Of a DNA stretch of 64,000 nt, positions 34,914 to 42,743 are shown in pieces. The position numbers and the translations under genes are program-made. The DNA is taken from the NCBI GenBank assembly GCA_964454015.1, contig CAYVQF010000030.1, positions 1 to 64,000 on the forward strand. Direction: 5' to 3'. This DNA is from CAYVQF01 sp964454015. GTDB taxonomy: Bacteria; Myxococcota_A; Bradymonadia; UBA4248. Numbering within the stretch: the stretch's first letter is position 1; each line of letters begins with the position of its first letter. The notes under the pieces are model-generated. The model had not been told where the DNA came from, did no database searches, and was given only the letters and a program-made list of their open reading frames with translations.

Positions 34914-36956
34914 TCAGACCACGTCGAGCATGATGGCTGTCACCGCTTGGGTGTACTCGATGGGATCGGGCAGCGGAGAGCCCTCGGCGAGCAGCGCTTG
35001 CCCGTGGAGCAGCTCGGCGAAGAGCTTGATCTTGGGATCGGCCGCGTCGGCATTGAAACGCGCTTGCAGCTTGGCGAGAAGCGGATGGTCCGGGTTGACC
35101 TCCATGATGCGTTTGCGATCGGGCATGGCCGACTGCCCCATTTTCTGCAGCAGGCGGTGGAAGTGCGGGCTGTAGTCGCCCTCTTCGCCCACCAAGCACA
35201 CGGGAGACGAGGTCAAGCGAGCGCTGAGGCGCACCTCGGAGACGTAGGTCTCGAGGTGGGATTTGACCGCAGACAGTAGCTCGGCATAGTCTCCCTGCTG
35301 CGAATCGAGCTTGGAGCGTTGCGCCTGTCGTTCTTCCTCGGAGCCGAGCTCGACCTCGCCCTTGCCGACGAAGCGGATGGGCTTCTCTTTGTAGGTGTTG
35401 ACTGAAGAGAAGAGGATTTCGTCATAGGGGTCGGTGAGGAAGATGACCTCGTAGCCTTTGGCGGCGAAGGCCTCCATGTGTGGCGAGCGCGCCACGGCGT
35501 CCTGCGATTCGCCGCTGATGACGTAGATGGCGTCCTGTCCCTCTTTCATGTCGGCGACGTAGTCCGCGAGGGAGCGCACGCGCGGCGCCTTCGGGGTCTC
35601 CTCTGGGTCATCGGCCCCGTCATCCTGTCCTGCATCAGCGTCGTTTCGACGCGCCTCTTCCTTGGCAGTGGTCGTGCTCGCAAAGCGCAAGAGCTCGAGG
35701 AGGCGCTCCCGGTTGTCGTGGTCACTGACGGCGCCCTCTTTGAGGAGGCGACCAAAGTTCTCCCAAAGCTTGTCGGCCTTCTCGCCGCCGTCGGCGGCGA
35801 TCTTGTCCAGGGCGTCGAGGACTTTCTTGGTCAGGCGCTTGCGGATGGAGCCAATGCGGCGGTCTTTCTGGAGGATCTCCCGGGAGACATTGAGGTTGAG
35901 GTCGGCGCTGTCGACGACGCCTTTGACAAAACGCAAGTAATCCGGAAGGAGGTCCTGGCACTCCTCCATGACCATGACGTGTTGTGCGTGCAAGCGGATC
36001 CCATAGCGCGCGTCGCGATAATAGAGGTCAAAGGGGGCGCGGCTGGGGATGAAGAGGAGGGCGTGGTACTCCAATGTCCCTTCGGCTTTGAGGGAGATGG
36101 TCTCGAGAGGTTCGAGCCAGTCGTGGGTGATGTGTTTGTAGAACTCGTCGTATTCGCGCTGTTCGACTTCGGCCTGTGGACGGGTCCAGATGGCCTTCAT
36201 GGTGTTGACTTGGGTCCAGGTGTAGGTCGGCGCCTGGGGTGCCTCCTCGGCGGCCTCCTCCTCGTCGTCGCGGGCCGGGGCTTGGGGCTTCTCCTCGACC
36301 TGGAGCATGATGGGGTACTGGATGAAGTCGGAGTACTTCTTGATGGTGGTGCGCAAGACCCATTCGGAGGTGAAATCCTCGAGGTTATTTTCCTCATCCG
36401 TGGGGCGCAGCTTCAGGCGGATGGTCGTGCCGGCCGTGTCGCGTTCGGCCGCTTCTACGGTGTACTCCCCGTCGCCCGTGGATACAAAAGCAAAGGCTTC
36501 TGCCGCACCAGCCCGACGCGTGGTGACGACCACCTCTTCGGCGGCCATGAAAGCAGAATAGAAGCCGACGCCGAAATGCCCGATGAGGGCGCGGACCTGT
36601 TCGTCCGTCTTGGCGGCCTTGATTTTGGCCATGAACTCTTTGGAACCCGAATGGGCGATGGTCCCGAGGTTTTCGATGATTTCCTCGCGTGACATGCCGA
36701 GGCCGTCGTCTTCGATGACCAGGACGCGGGCATCGGCGTCGGCGTGGATCCTGATTTCCTGGCGTCCTTCGGGATGGGCGAGGGAGGGATCGGTGAGGGC
36801 CTCGAAGCGTCGTTTGTCGAGGGCGTCCGAGGCGTTGGAGATCAGCTCCCTGAGGAACACGTCCTTGCTCGAATAGAGCGAGTTGATCATCAAATCCAAG
36901 AGCTGGCGCGCTTCAGACTTGAACGCATGCACTTCCCGTTGTCTTTCCGTACTCAC
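34914..36956 (-). CDS. htpG: Chaperone protein HtpG (Hsp90)
   Basis: HtpG is the bacterial Hsp90 homodimeric ATP-dependent chaperone. The 680-residue product starts with GTG at 36956, behind GAGGAGG. The N-terminal GHKL ATPase is complete: FLRELISNASDALDK, DDGLGMSREEI and IGHFGVGFYSAF. The middle domain carries LFIPSRAPFDLYYRD and NVSREILQ. Two acidic insertions stand out: a charged stretch before TYTWTQVNTM (about residues 225-245), longer than in E. coli HtpG, and NDADAGQDDGADDPEETP (about 435-455), absent from E. coli. They resemble the charged linker of eukaryotic Hsp90 in composition. No CIRCE element is seen upstream, but an inverted repeat is at 37098. Confidence 0.95.
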   Translation of the reverse strand: MSTERQREVHAFKSEARQLLDLMINSLYSSKDVFLRELISNASDALDKRRFEALTDPSLAHPEGRQEIRIHADADARVLVIEDDGLGMSREEIIENLGTIAHSGSKEFMAKIKAAKTDEQVRALIGHFGVGFYSAFMAAEEVVVTTRRAGAAEAFAFVSTGDGEYTVEAAERDTAGTTIRLKLRPTDEENNLEDFTSEWVLRTTIKKYSDFIQYPIMLQVEEKPQAPARDDEEEAAEEAPQAPTYTWTQVNTMKAIWTRPQAEVEQREYDEFYKHITHDWLEPLETISLKAEGTLEYHALLFIPSRAPFDLYYRDARYGIRLHAQHVMVMEECQDLLPDYLRFVKGVVDSADLNLNVSREILQKDRRIGSIRKRLTKKVLDALDKIAADGGEKADKLWENFGRLLKEGAVSDHDNRERLLELLRFASTTTAKEEARRNDADAGQDDGADDPEETPKAPRVRSLADYVADMKEGQDAIYVISGESQDAVARSPHMEAFAAKGYEVIFLTDPYDEILFSSVNTYKEKPIRFVGKGEVELGSEEERQAQRSKLDSQQGDYAELLSAVKSHLETYVSEVRLSARLTSSPVCLVGEEGDYSPHFHRLLQKMGQSAMPDRKRIMEVNPDHPLLAKLQARFNADAADPKIKLFAELLHGQALLAEGSPLPDPIEYTQAVTAIMLDVV

Positions 36957-37097
36957 CCTGGCCTCCTCTGTCGTGGTTGTCGGTGGGCGCGCTGGCGCCG
37001 CGATTTCGCCGCGGCAACCATAGACACCGCCGGAAACGCATCAAGGGGAAAGGGGGGCCATTTTGTGCTCCCGGCCTTAACGATAGGCGTCGCTTTC

Positions 37098-37120
37098 GCG
37101 CATCCTGAGGAATGATGCGC
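37098..37120. promoter_or_regulatory. 7-bp inverted repeat with 9-base spacer upstream of htpG and the OPT gene
   Basis: The arms GCGCATC and GATGCGC are perfect complements separated by nine bases. The 9-base spacer is the same as in the heat-shock CIRCE operator, but the arm sequence is different and shorter. It lies 142 bp from the htpG start and 116 bp from the OPT transporter start, in their shared divergent region. Confidence 0.4.
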
Positions 37121-37235
37121 CCGGGTTGTGGCGTTGTGACGCGAAGCGCGCTTTTGCCCAGGGTTTACGCGGGCGCGCAATTTATGCACCTTGGCAAGTG
37201 TCGCATTCATTGACGCTTGCGCCAGAGGAGAGACG

Positions 37236-39197
37236 ATGAAGGAAAGCAGCCCCTCCCCCACGCCCGACCAGAGCCAAGCGCCGCCGCCGGCAGCCGACAC
37301 ACCGCGGGTCTACGAAATGACCGCCCGGGCGATCGCCACAGGGATGATCCTCGGTTCGGTGTTGTCCCTCTGTAACATCTACGCCGGGCTGAAGATCGGT
37401 TGGGGTTTCAACATGTCGATCACGGCCGCCCTCATCGGCTATGGCTTTTGGCAGGGAGCCCATGCCATCGGCAAGACCCGCAAGTTCGGCATCCTGGAGA
37501 ACAACATCAACCAGACCACGGCATCAGCCGCGGCGTCCATCTCGTCGGCGGGTTTGGTGGCACCCATCCCGGCCTGGACCATCATTACGGGCGACGCGCT
37601 TCCGTGGCACTTGCTCGCCTTGTGGGTCTTTGCCGTGTCTTGTGTCGGGCTGGTGGTGGCCGTCGGTTTGCGGCGGCAGATGCTCATCGTCGATGCCCTC
37701 CCCTTCCCCGGCGGTATTGCCTCAGCCGAGACGCTCAAGGAGATGTATGCCAAGGGCAAGGAGGCCATGGCCCGGGTCAAGATGTTGATTTCTGCGGCGA
37801 TCTTTGCCGCGTGTCTGAAGCTCTACACCAGCCTCGCCGGCATCAGGTTCATGGCCCCGGATGTGGGCTTTGAAGCCAAGGGCAAGCTCAAGGAAGCGGG
37901 CTACACTTCCCTCTCTCTCAAGAATCTCGGCTTTGCCCTGGACCCCACTGTTTTACTGGTCGGTGTCGGCGGCCTGATTGGCATTCGGGCCTGTGCCTCC
38001 ATGCTCTTGGGGGCCATTCTGGCGTGGGGGGTGATCGGCCCAGCCATGATGGAGATCGGTTATGCCAATCCCGGCCTGGCCGATCCCAACGCCTCTTGGT
38101 ACAACGCGACCCTCACTTGGCTGTTGTGGCCTGGGGTCGCCATGATGGCGACCTCCTCGCTGGCGTCGTTCGCCTTCTCGTGGCGCTCCATTCTGCGGGC
38201 CTTCAAGCCGCAGAAGGGCCAGAGCGCAGCGCAAGAGGACGATCAGGGTGACGTGCCGCGCAAGATTTTCCTCGCCGCGGCCGTGGGGGCGCTGATCCTG
38301 GCGACGGCCTGTCAGACGGCGCTCTTCGACATCGCCTTGTGGACGGCCGTCATCGGCGTCATGTTGACTTTCGTGCTGGCCATCGTTGCCGGGCGCGTCT
38401 CCGGCGAGACGGGGATCACCCCGGTAGGCGCCATGGGCAAGATCACCCAGCTTCTCTTCGGTGGCATCGCTCCGGGCAATGCCACGGCCAACTTGTTGGC
38501 GGCCAATGTCACGGGCGGTGCGGCGAGCCAGTGCGGCGACCTCCTCCACGATCTCAAGACGGGTGTCCTCATTGGGGCCACGCCCAAACTACAGGCCCTG
38601 GGACAAGCCTTTGGCGTCTTCGCCGGGGCCATCGTCGGTGCGATCGCCTACACCATCATCGTGCCCGATCCCAAAACGATGTTGCTGACCGACGAGTGGC
38701 CAGCGCCGGCCGTGGCCTCATGGAAGGCCGTCGCCGAGGTCTTTCAGGAGGGCTTCAGCGCCATGCCCGTGGGCGCCGTCGATGCCATGATTTGGGCCGG
38801 CGCGCTTGGGGTCCTGCTGGCAGTCATGGAGAAGACCCTGCCCAAACGCGGTCGCCCCTGGGTGCCGAGCCCGGCGAGCATGGGACTGGCCTTCGTCATC
38901 CCAGCCTACAACTCCATCTCGGTGTTCATCGGTGGCGTCGCAGCGCTCATCGCAGCGCGGGTGGCCAAGACTTGGTCCGGGCGCTTCGTCGTGGTCTTGG
39001 CGGCCGGGCTCATCGCGGGCGAGAGCCTGACGGGGGTAGGCCTCGCGGTGCACAAGGTCTCCGTCGACATCGCCCAACGGGCGGCGGCACCGGCGGCCAT
39101 CGAAGCGGGGCCCGTCCGGGAAGATGACGCCCCGGAGGCGCCGCCAGCCGCGGCGCCCGCAGCGCCGTCCCCCGACGATGAGGGCAACGGCGAGTAG
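37236..39197 (+). CDS. OPT-family oligopeptide or metal-chelate transporter
   Basis: This is a 653-residue polytopic inner-membrane protein. GAGGAG precedes the ATG at 37236; ORF continues to 37191 but without a better start. About 14-16 spans are visible. Family patterns include AIATGMILGSVLSLCNIYAG, NNINQTTASAAASISSAGLV, and TGVTPVGAMGKITQLLFGG-like text (here ETGITPVGAMGKITQLLFGG), as in prokaryotic OPT proteins. They import oligopeptides or metal-siderophore compounds driven by the proton gradient; the substrate here is unknown. The last 50 residues are a Pro/Ala-rich tail. It is divergent from htpG and followed by a hairpin. Confidence 0.88.
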   Translation: MKESSPSPTPDQSQAPPPAADTPRVYEMTARAIATGMILGSVLSLCNIYAGLKIGWGFNMSITAALIGYGFWQGAHAIGKTRKFGILENNINQTTASAAASISSAGLVAPIPAWTIITGDALPWHLLALWVFAVSCVGLVVAVGLRRQMLIVDALPFPGGIASAETLKEMYAKGKEAMARVKMLISAAIFAACLKLYTSLAGIRFMAPDVGFEAKGKLKEAGYTSLSLKNLGFALDPTVLLVGVGGLIGIRACASMLLGAILAWGVIGPAMMEIGYANPGLADPNASWYNATLTWLLWPGVAMMATSSLASFAFSWRSILRAFKPQKGQSAAQEDDQGDVPRKIFLAAAVGALILATACQTALFDIALWTAVIGVMLTFVLAIVAGRVSGETGITPVGAMGKITQLLFGGIAPGNATANLLAANVTGGAASQCGDLLHDLKTGVLIGATPKLQALGQAFGVFAGAIVGAIAYTIIVPDPKTMLLTDEWPAPAVASWKAVAEVFQEGFSAMPVGAVDAMIWAGALGVLLAVMEKTLPKRGRPWVPSPASMGLAFVIPAYNSISVFIGGVAALIAARVAKTWSGRFVVVLAAGLIAGESLTGVGLAVHKVSVDIAQRAAAPAAIEAGPVREDDAPEAPPAAAPAAPSPDDEGNGE

Positions 39198-39253
39198 CGC
39201 TGCCTTGCCAAAAACAACAAATACTGGCGAAGTTCTTGGCACAGGGTTGTTCT

Positions 39254-39272
39254 GCGCTGGCTTCGCCAGCGC
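39254..39272 (+). terminator. Hairpin after the OPT transporter gene
   Basis: The 8-bp arms GCGCTGGC and GCCAGCGC pair perfectly around the three-base loop TTC, 57 bp after the OPT stop. No T-run follows, so it is only a possible terminator or an RNA end-protecting structure; it lies 152 bp before the next gene. Confidence 0.4.
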
Positions 39273-39423
39273 GGTGATGCGTCTGCCGCCGCTGCGAGGT
39301 GGTCTTCGGTGTGGGAAGGACTGATGGGTCGGGAACCTTTCAGGGCTGGCAGTTGTCAAGCACGAGCCTTTGCTTTGTCTTGTACCAGGTTCGCCGCAGC
39401 GGACCGTCACCCACGGAGTCACC

Positions 39424-41727
39424 ATGCGACCGTCCATCTATCTCTGGGCCGTGTTTCTTTTGTTGTGTCCCCTCTTTGCCCTCGTAGGCTGCAAGGGCAA
39501 GAAGGAGGCACCACAGGTCTCGTCCTACCTCGGCGATGGGGAGATCTCCGACGAGCTCGCCGTCACCCGGGTCGTGCTCTACCAGAACGGTGTCGGATAT
39601 TTTGAGCGGCGCGGCACCGTCGAGGGCGACACCCTCACCCTGCGTATTCGTCCCGATCAGATCAACGACATCCTCAAGTCCTTGACCATCATCGATCTCG
39701 GCGAAGGCCGCCCGGTGTCGATCTCCCTGCCCGTAGACCGCAAGGCCATTGACGCGCTCTCGGCCCTCCCGACCCAGATCAGGGAAGAGGGCGGTCTCCT
39801 CTCTTTGCTCGAGGCCTTTAGGGGGGCGCGGGTCGTCTTGCGCACCCGCACGGGGACGGTAGAGGGACGCATCGTCGGCCTCGAGAACCTGCCCACCACC
39901 GATGCCAACGGCAACTACCTGATGAACTATCGCGTCACGGTGAAGCAGCAGGCGGGCGAGCTCCAAGTGGTGGCCGTGGACGACATCGTTGGGCTGAACA
40001 TTCGCGACCGCACCTTGGAGGTCGGCCTCGACAAGAGCCTGGATCTGAGTTTGAACGAAGGGGCGTGGAAGCCCATCGAGCTCAAAGTGCGCATGTCCAG
40101 TGGAGGCAAGCGCGAGATCATGGTCAGCTACATCATCGCCATGCCCGTGTGGAAGCCGGCCTATCGATTGGTCTTGGGCGACGAGGACAAGGGCCTCTTC
40201 CAGGGCTGGTCGGTGGTCGACAACGTCTCGGGTTCAGAGTGGCAGCAGGTGCGGCTGTCTCTGGTCGCCGGCATGCCCATGAGTTTTCGCTATGATCTCT
40301 ACACCCCCAACTTCGTGACCCGGCCTGACCTCAGCGCCCGCGGCGTCCGCACCGCCATCGCGCCGCCAGTCGAACAGGCGGCCTGGGGAGATTCGTCCAA
40401 GGATCGGAGCCTTGCCAATGAGCTCTACGATGGCGAGACCCTCCGCGATGGCAGGATGCCGGGTTCCGGCATAGGCTATGGCGGCGCAGGCCGCGGCGGC
40501 GGCGGCATGGCAGAAGGCCGAGTCGGAACCGCGAGGGCTCGGGAAGATCGCGCCCCTCGCTCGACCGTGACCGCGACGGGGCGCTCAGCCCGCGACAGTG
40601 ACGAATCGGGCTTCGCCATGGACGAGCTGATGTGGGATCAGCCGGTGTTGGCTGAGCCCGAGCCAGCGATCATGGACTACAGCGTCTTGCAGAACACCTT
40701 TGAGGCCCACGGAGAGGCGACGCAGCTCGGCGCCCTCTTCCAGTACGACATCGCCAGTCGCGTCACCGTCCCCGACCGGGCCTCTGCCCTGGTCAACTTG
40801 GTCCAGGCCAACACCAAAGCGGGCGAGGTGGCCCTCTTCCGCACGGAAATCCACGGCAGCTACACCGGGCTCAATCCCTTCAGGGCGGTGCAGTTCGAGA
40901 ACGACTCGGGCTTCGACCTGGAGCCTGGCCCGGTGACCCTCTACAAATCGGGCACCTTCGTCGGCGAGGGCTACCTGCCGCGCACCGAATCCGGCTCGGT
41001 GGTGCACATCACCTTCGCCATGGATGCGCGGGTGACCCTGAAGACCGCCCGCGAGGAAAGCGAGGAGGCCGCCAAAATCCTCAAAATCTCCGGCGGCGGA
41101 CTGACCTCGGAGATCAAGCGGGTCACCCATCTCTCTTATGAGATCCGCAACCAGCACGCCGAAGACATCCGCGCGGTCATTCGCCGCCCGGTGCGCCCCG
41201 AGTGGAAGCTGGACCCCATGCCCGAAGGCACGCTGACCGCCGCCGGCGCCTATTACATTCCGGTGACGGTCAAGGCCGGGGCGACCCTCGAGTTCAAGGT
41301 GCGCGAGTCCACGCCCATCGTCCGCACCCTCACCCTGGACTCGCGCCATGCCCTCGATCTGTTGAAGGTCCAGATCACCGATGACGCCCTCGATCCCGCA
41401 CTCAGAGCGCAGCTCCAAGAGGTCGTGGACAAACAAGGCGAGCTGCAAGTCGTGCGTGAACAACTCGTCGCCCTGGTCACCCAGCGGGACGAGCTCGCCG
41501 TCGAGGCTTCCCGCCTGGCGGACTCCCTCGAGGACCTCAAAGACATCCGCGACACGGGCGCGCGACGCCTCCGCGAACAGCTCATCGCGCGCAAGACCAC
41601 CGTGGAGCGCGACCTCAACAACCTCACCACCAAAATGACCGAGCTGCGGGTCAAGGAGTCCGACTTGAACCTGACCCTGCGCGCCCTCTTCCGCTCCATC
41701 AGCTTTGAGGCCCCCAAGGCGCCCTGA
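39424..41727 (+). CDS. DUF4139-type lipoprotein, copy 1
   Basis: This is a 767-residue exported lipoprotein: the signal peptide ends LCPLFALVGC with Lys at +2. The ATG at 39424 follows CGGAG. The N-terminal domain (30-200) contains VVLYQNGVGYFERRGTVEGD and RPDQINDILKSLTIIDLGEG. A DUF4139-like beta domain (200-300) contains MVSYIIAMPVWKPAYRL and LSLVAGMPMSFRYDLYTP. A Gly/Arg-rich variable region (about 330-410) follows, then more beta structure (about 430-640) and a C-terminal coiled coil (about 650-760). A nearly identical paralogue lies at 42744. The DUF4139/MuiA-like assignment is by pattern; the role is unknown. Confidence 0.82.
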   Translation: MRPSIYLWAVFLLLCPLFALVGCKGKKEAPQVSSYLGDGEISDELAVTRVVLYQNGVGYFERRGTVEGDTLTLRIRPDQINDILKSLTIIDLGEGRPVSISLPVDRKAIDALSALPTQIREEGGLLSLLEAFRGARVVLRTRTGTVEGRIVGLENLPTTDANGNYLMNYRVTVKQQAGELQVVAVDDIVGLNIRDRTLEVGLDKSLDLSLNEGAWKPIELKVRMSSGGKREIMVSYIIAMPVWKPAYRLVLGDEDKGLFQGWSVVDNVSGSEWQQVRLSLVAGMPMSFRYDLYTPNFVTRPDLSARGVRTAIAPPVEQAAWGDSSKDRSLANELYDGETLRDGRMPGSGIGYGGAGRGGGGMAEGRVGTARAREDRAPRSTVTATGRSARDSDESGFAMDELMWDQPVLAEPEPAIMDYSVLQNTFEAHGEATQLGALFQYDIASRVTVPDRASALVNLVQANTKAGEVALFRTEIHGSYTGLNPFRAVQFENDSGFDLEPGPVTLYKSGTFVGEGYLPRTESGSVVHITFAMDARVTLKTAREESEEAAKILKISGGGLTSEIKRVTHLSYEIRNQHAEDIRAVIRRPVRPEWKLDPMPEGTLTAAGAYYIPVTVKAGATLEFKVRESTPIVRTLTLDSRHALDLLKVQITDDALDPALRAQLQEVVDKQGELQVVREQLVALVTQRDELAVEASRLADSLEDLKDIRDTGARRLREQLIARKTTVERDLNNLTTKMTELRVKESDLNLTLRALFRSISFEAPKAP

Positions 41728-41819
41728 GCCAGAGCGACCCAACGATGCGGGGGGCACGCTGGTTACGCAGCGCGCCATCCTCTGGGTGCTGCCCCCTGGA
41801 CGCGCCGCCGCGACGACCT

Positions 41820-42521
41820 TCAGCGGTTGTCGAAGGTCGCCGCCTTGTGCGCCGCGATGATGGCCACGGCCTCATCGATACTCGCGGCGCAGTGCGGGAT
41901 GTCGAGGTCCTTGGGGCTGATCAGCGGCGGTTGATGCTCACTCATGTTGCGCTGGGCCCAGGCCACCAAGTCGCGCCACATCTCGCCGACGAAGACCAAG
42001 GGGACGTTGTCGATGTGCCCGACCTGGAGCAACTGCCACACCATCAGGGTTTCGAGCGCCGTGCCGATGCCGCCGTTGACGATGATGAAGGCGTCACTGA
42101 GGTGGAGAAAATGATGGAGTCGACTGAAGAAGGTCTGATGCAGAAAGGATTTTTCCACATAGGGGTTGGCCCCCTGCTCAAAAGGCAGCTCGACCCTGAT
42201 GCCGATGGAGCGGGTCTTGTTCTCAGGATCGCCGAGGTTCTCGCCCTCATTGGCGGCCTGCATCAGGCCCGGCCCGCCACCGGTGACGATGTCGCAGCCC
42301 ATGGCCGAGAGGCGCGATGACAGGGTCTTGACCTCCTCATAAAGGGCGTCTTCGGGCTTGACCCGAGCCGAGCCAAAAATGCTGACCCGGTAATAGGGGG
42401 ATTTAGGAGGGCGCAGGGTCGAGAGGGTGTTGGCTGTGTTCCAGAGCTCGAAGAGGGCGCGCTCGACGATCTGATAGCTCTCGAGGCTCTGCAAAACGAT
42501 GCCGTTGTCATCCTTGGCCAT
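41820..42521 (-). CDS. LOG-family / TIGR00730-like protein
   Basis: This is a 233-residue Rossmann-fold protein of the lysine-decarboxylase-like LOG family, some members of which are cytokinin-nucleotide phosphoribohydrolases. The nucleotide-binding region reads VSIFGSARVKP and GGGPGLMQAANEG. The second motif, usually PGGxGTxxE, is NGGIGTALE here: the first Pro is Asn and the rest is retained. ATG at 42521 follows AGGA; a GTG at 42533 would add four residues. It is inserted in opposite orientation between the two DUF4139-type paralogues. Activity is not predicted with confidence. Confidence 0.82.
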   Translation of the reverse strand: MAKDDNGIVLQSLESYQIVERALFELWNTANTLSTLRPPKSPYYRVSIFGSARVKPEDALYEEVKTLSSRLSAMGCDIVTGGGPGLMQAANEGENLGDPENKTRSIGIRVELPFEQGANPYVEKSFLHQTFFSRLHHFLHLSDAFIIVNGGIGTALETLMVWQLLQVGHIDNVPLVFVGEMWRDLVAWAQRNMSEHQPPLISPKDLDIPHCAASIDEAVAIIAAHKAATFDNR

Positions 42522-42699
42522 GGTTTTCCTCACGTGGTGGGCTGACGCCTGATGGTAATGACCGCACTGCGTTCAACCTAGCACAGCAAGCGCACCTGCT
42601 CCTAGGGGTGGGGACGCCGCCAAGAACACCGACCACGGGTCACTTCTCTTCGTTCGCTTTCCCCCTCTATGATGCACCCAGCGAACGTTGTCTGTGTCG

Positions 42700-42715
42700 A
42701 GCGCCGTTTGGCGCT
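42700..42715 (+). promoter_or_regulatory. Hairpin in the leader of DUF4139-type copy 2
   Basis: AGCGCC and GGCGCT pair around loop GTTT, 28 bp before the ATG at 42744. It lies between the candidate promoter area and the ribosome-binding site GGAG and so may be a leader structure. The copy-1 leader lacks it. Confidence 0.3.
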
Positions 42716-42743
42716 TCCTCTCACCCTTGTCACGGAGTGTGTC

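Noticed and set aside
35478..36692. 404-residue plus-strand frame opposite htpG
   Set aside because: htpG is certain on the minus strand; this frame is a GC-skew shadow.
37098..37120. CIRCE operator for htpG
   Set aside because: Only the nine-base spacer matches; the arms do not resemble TTAGCACTC/GAGTGCTAA.
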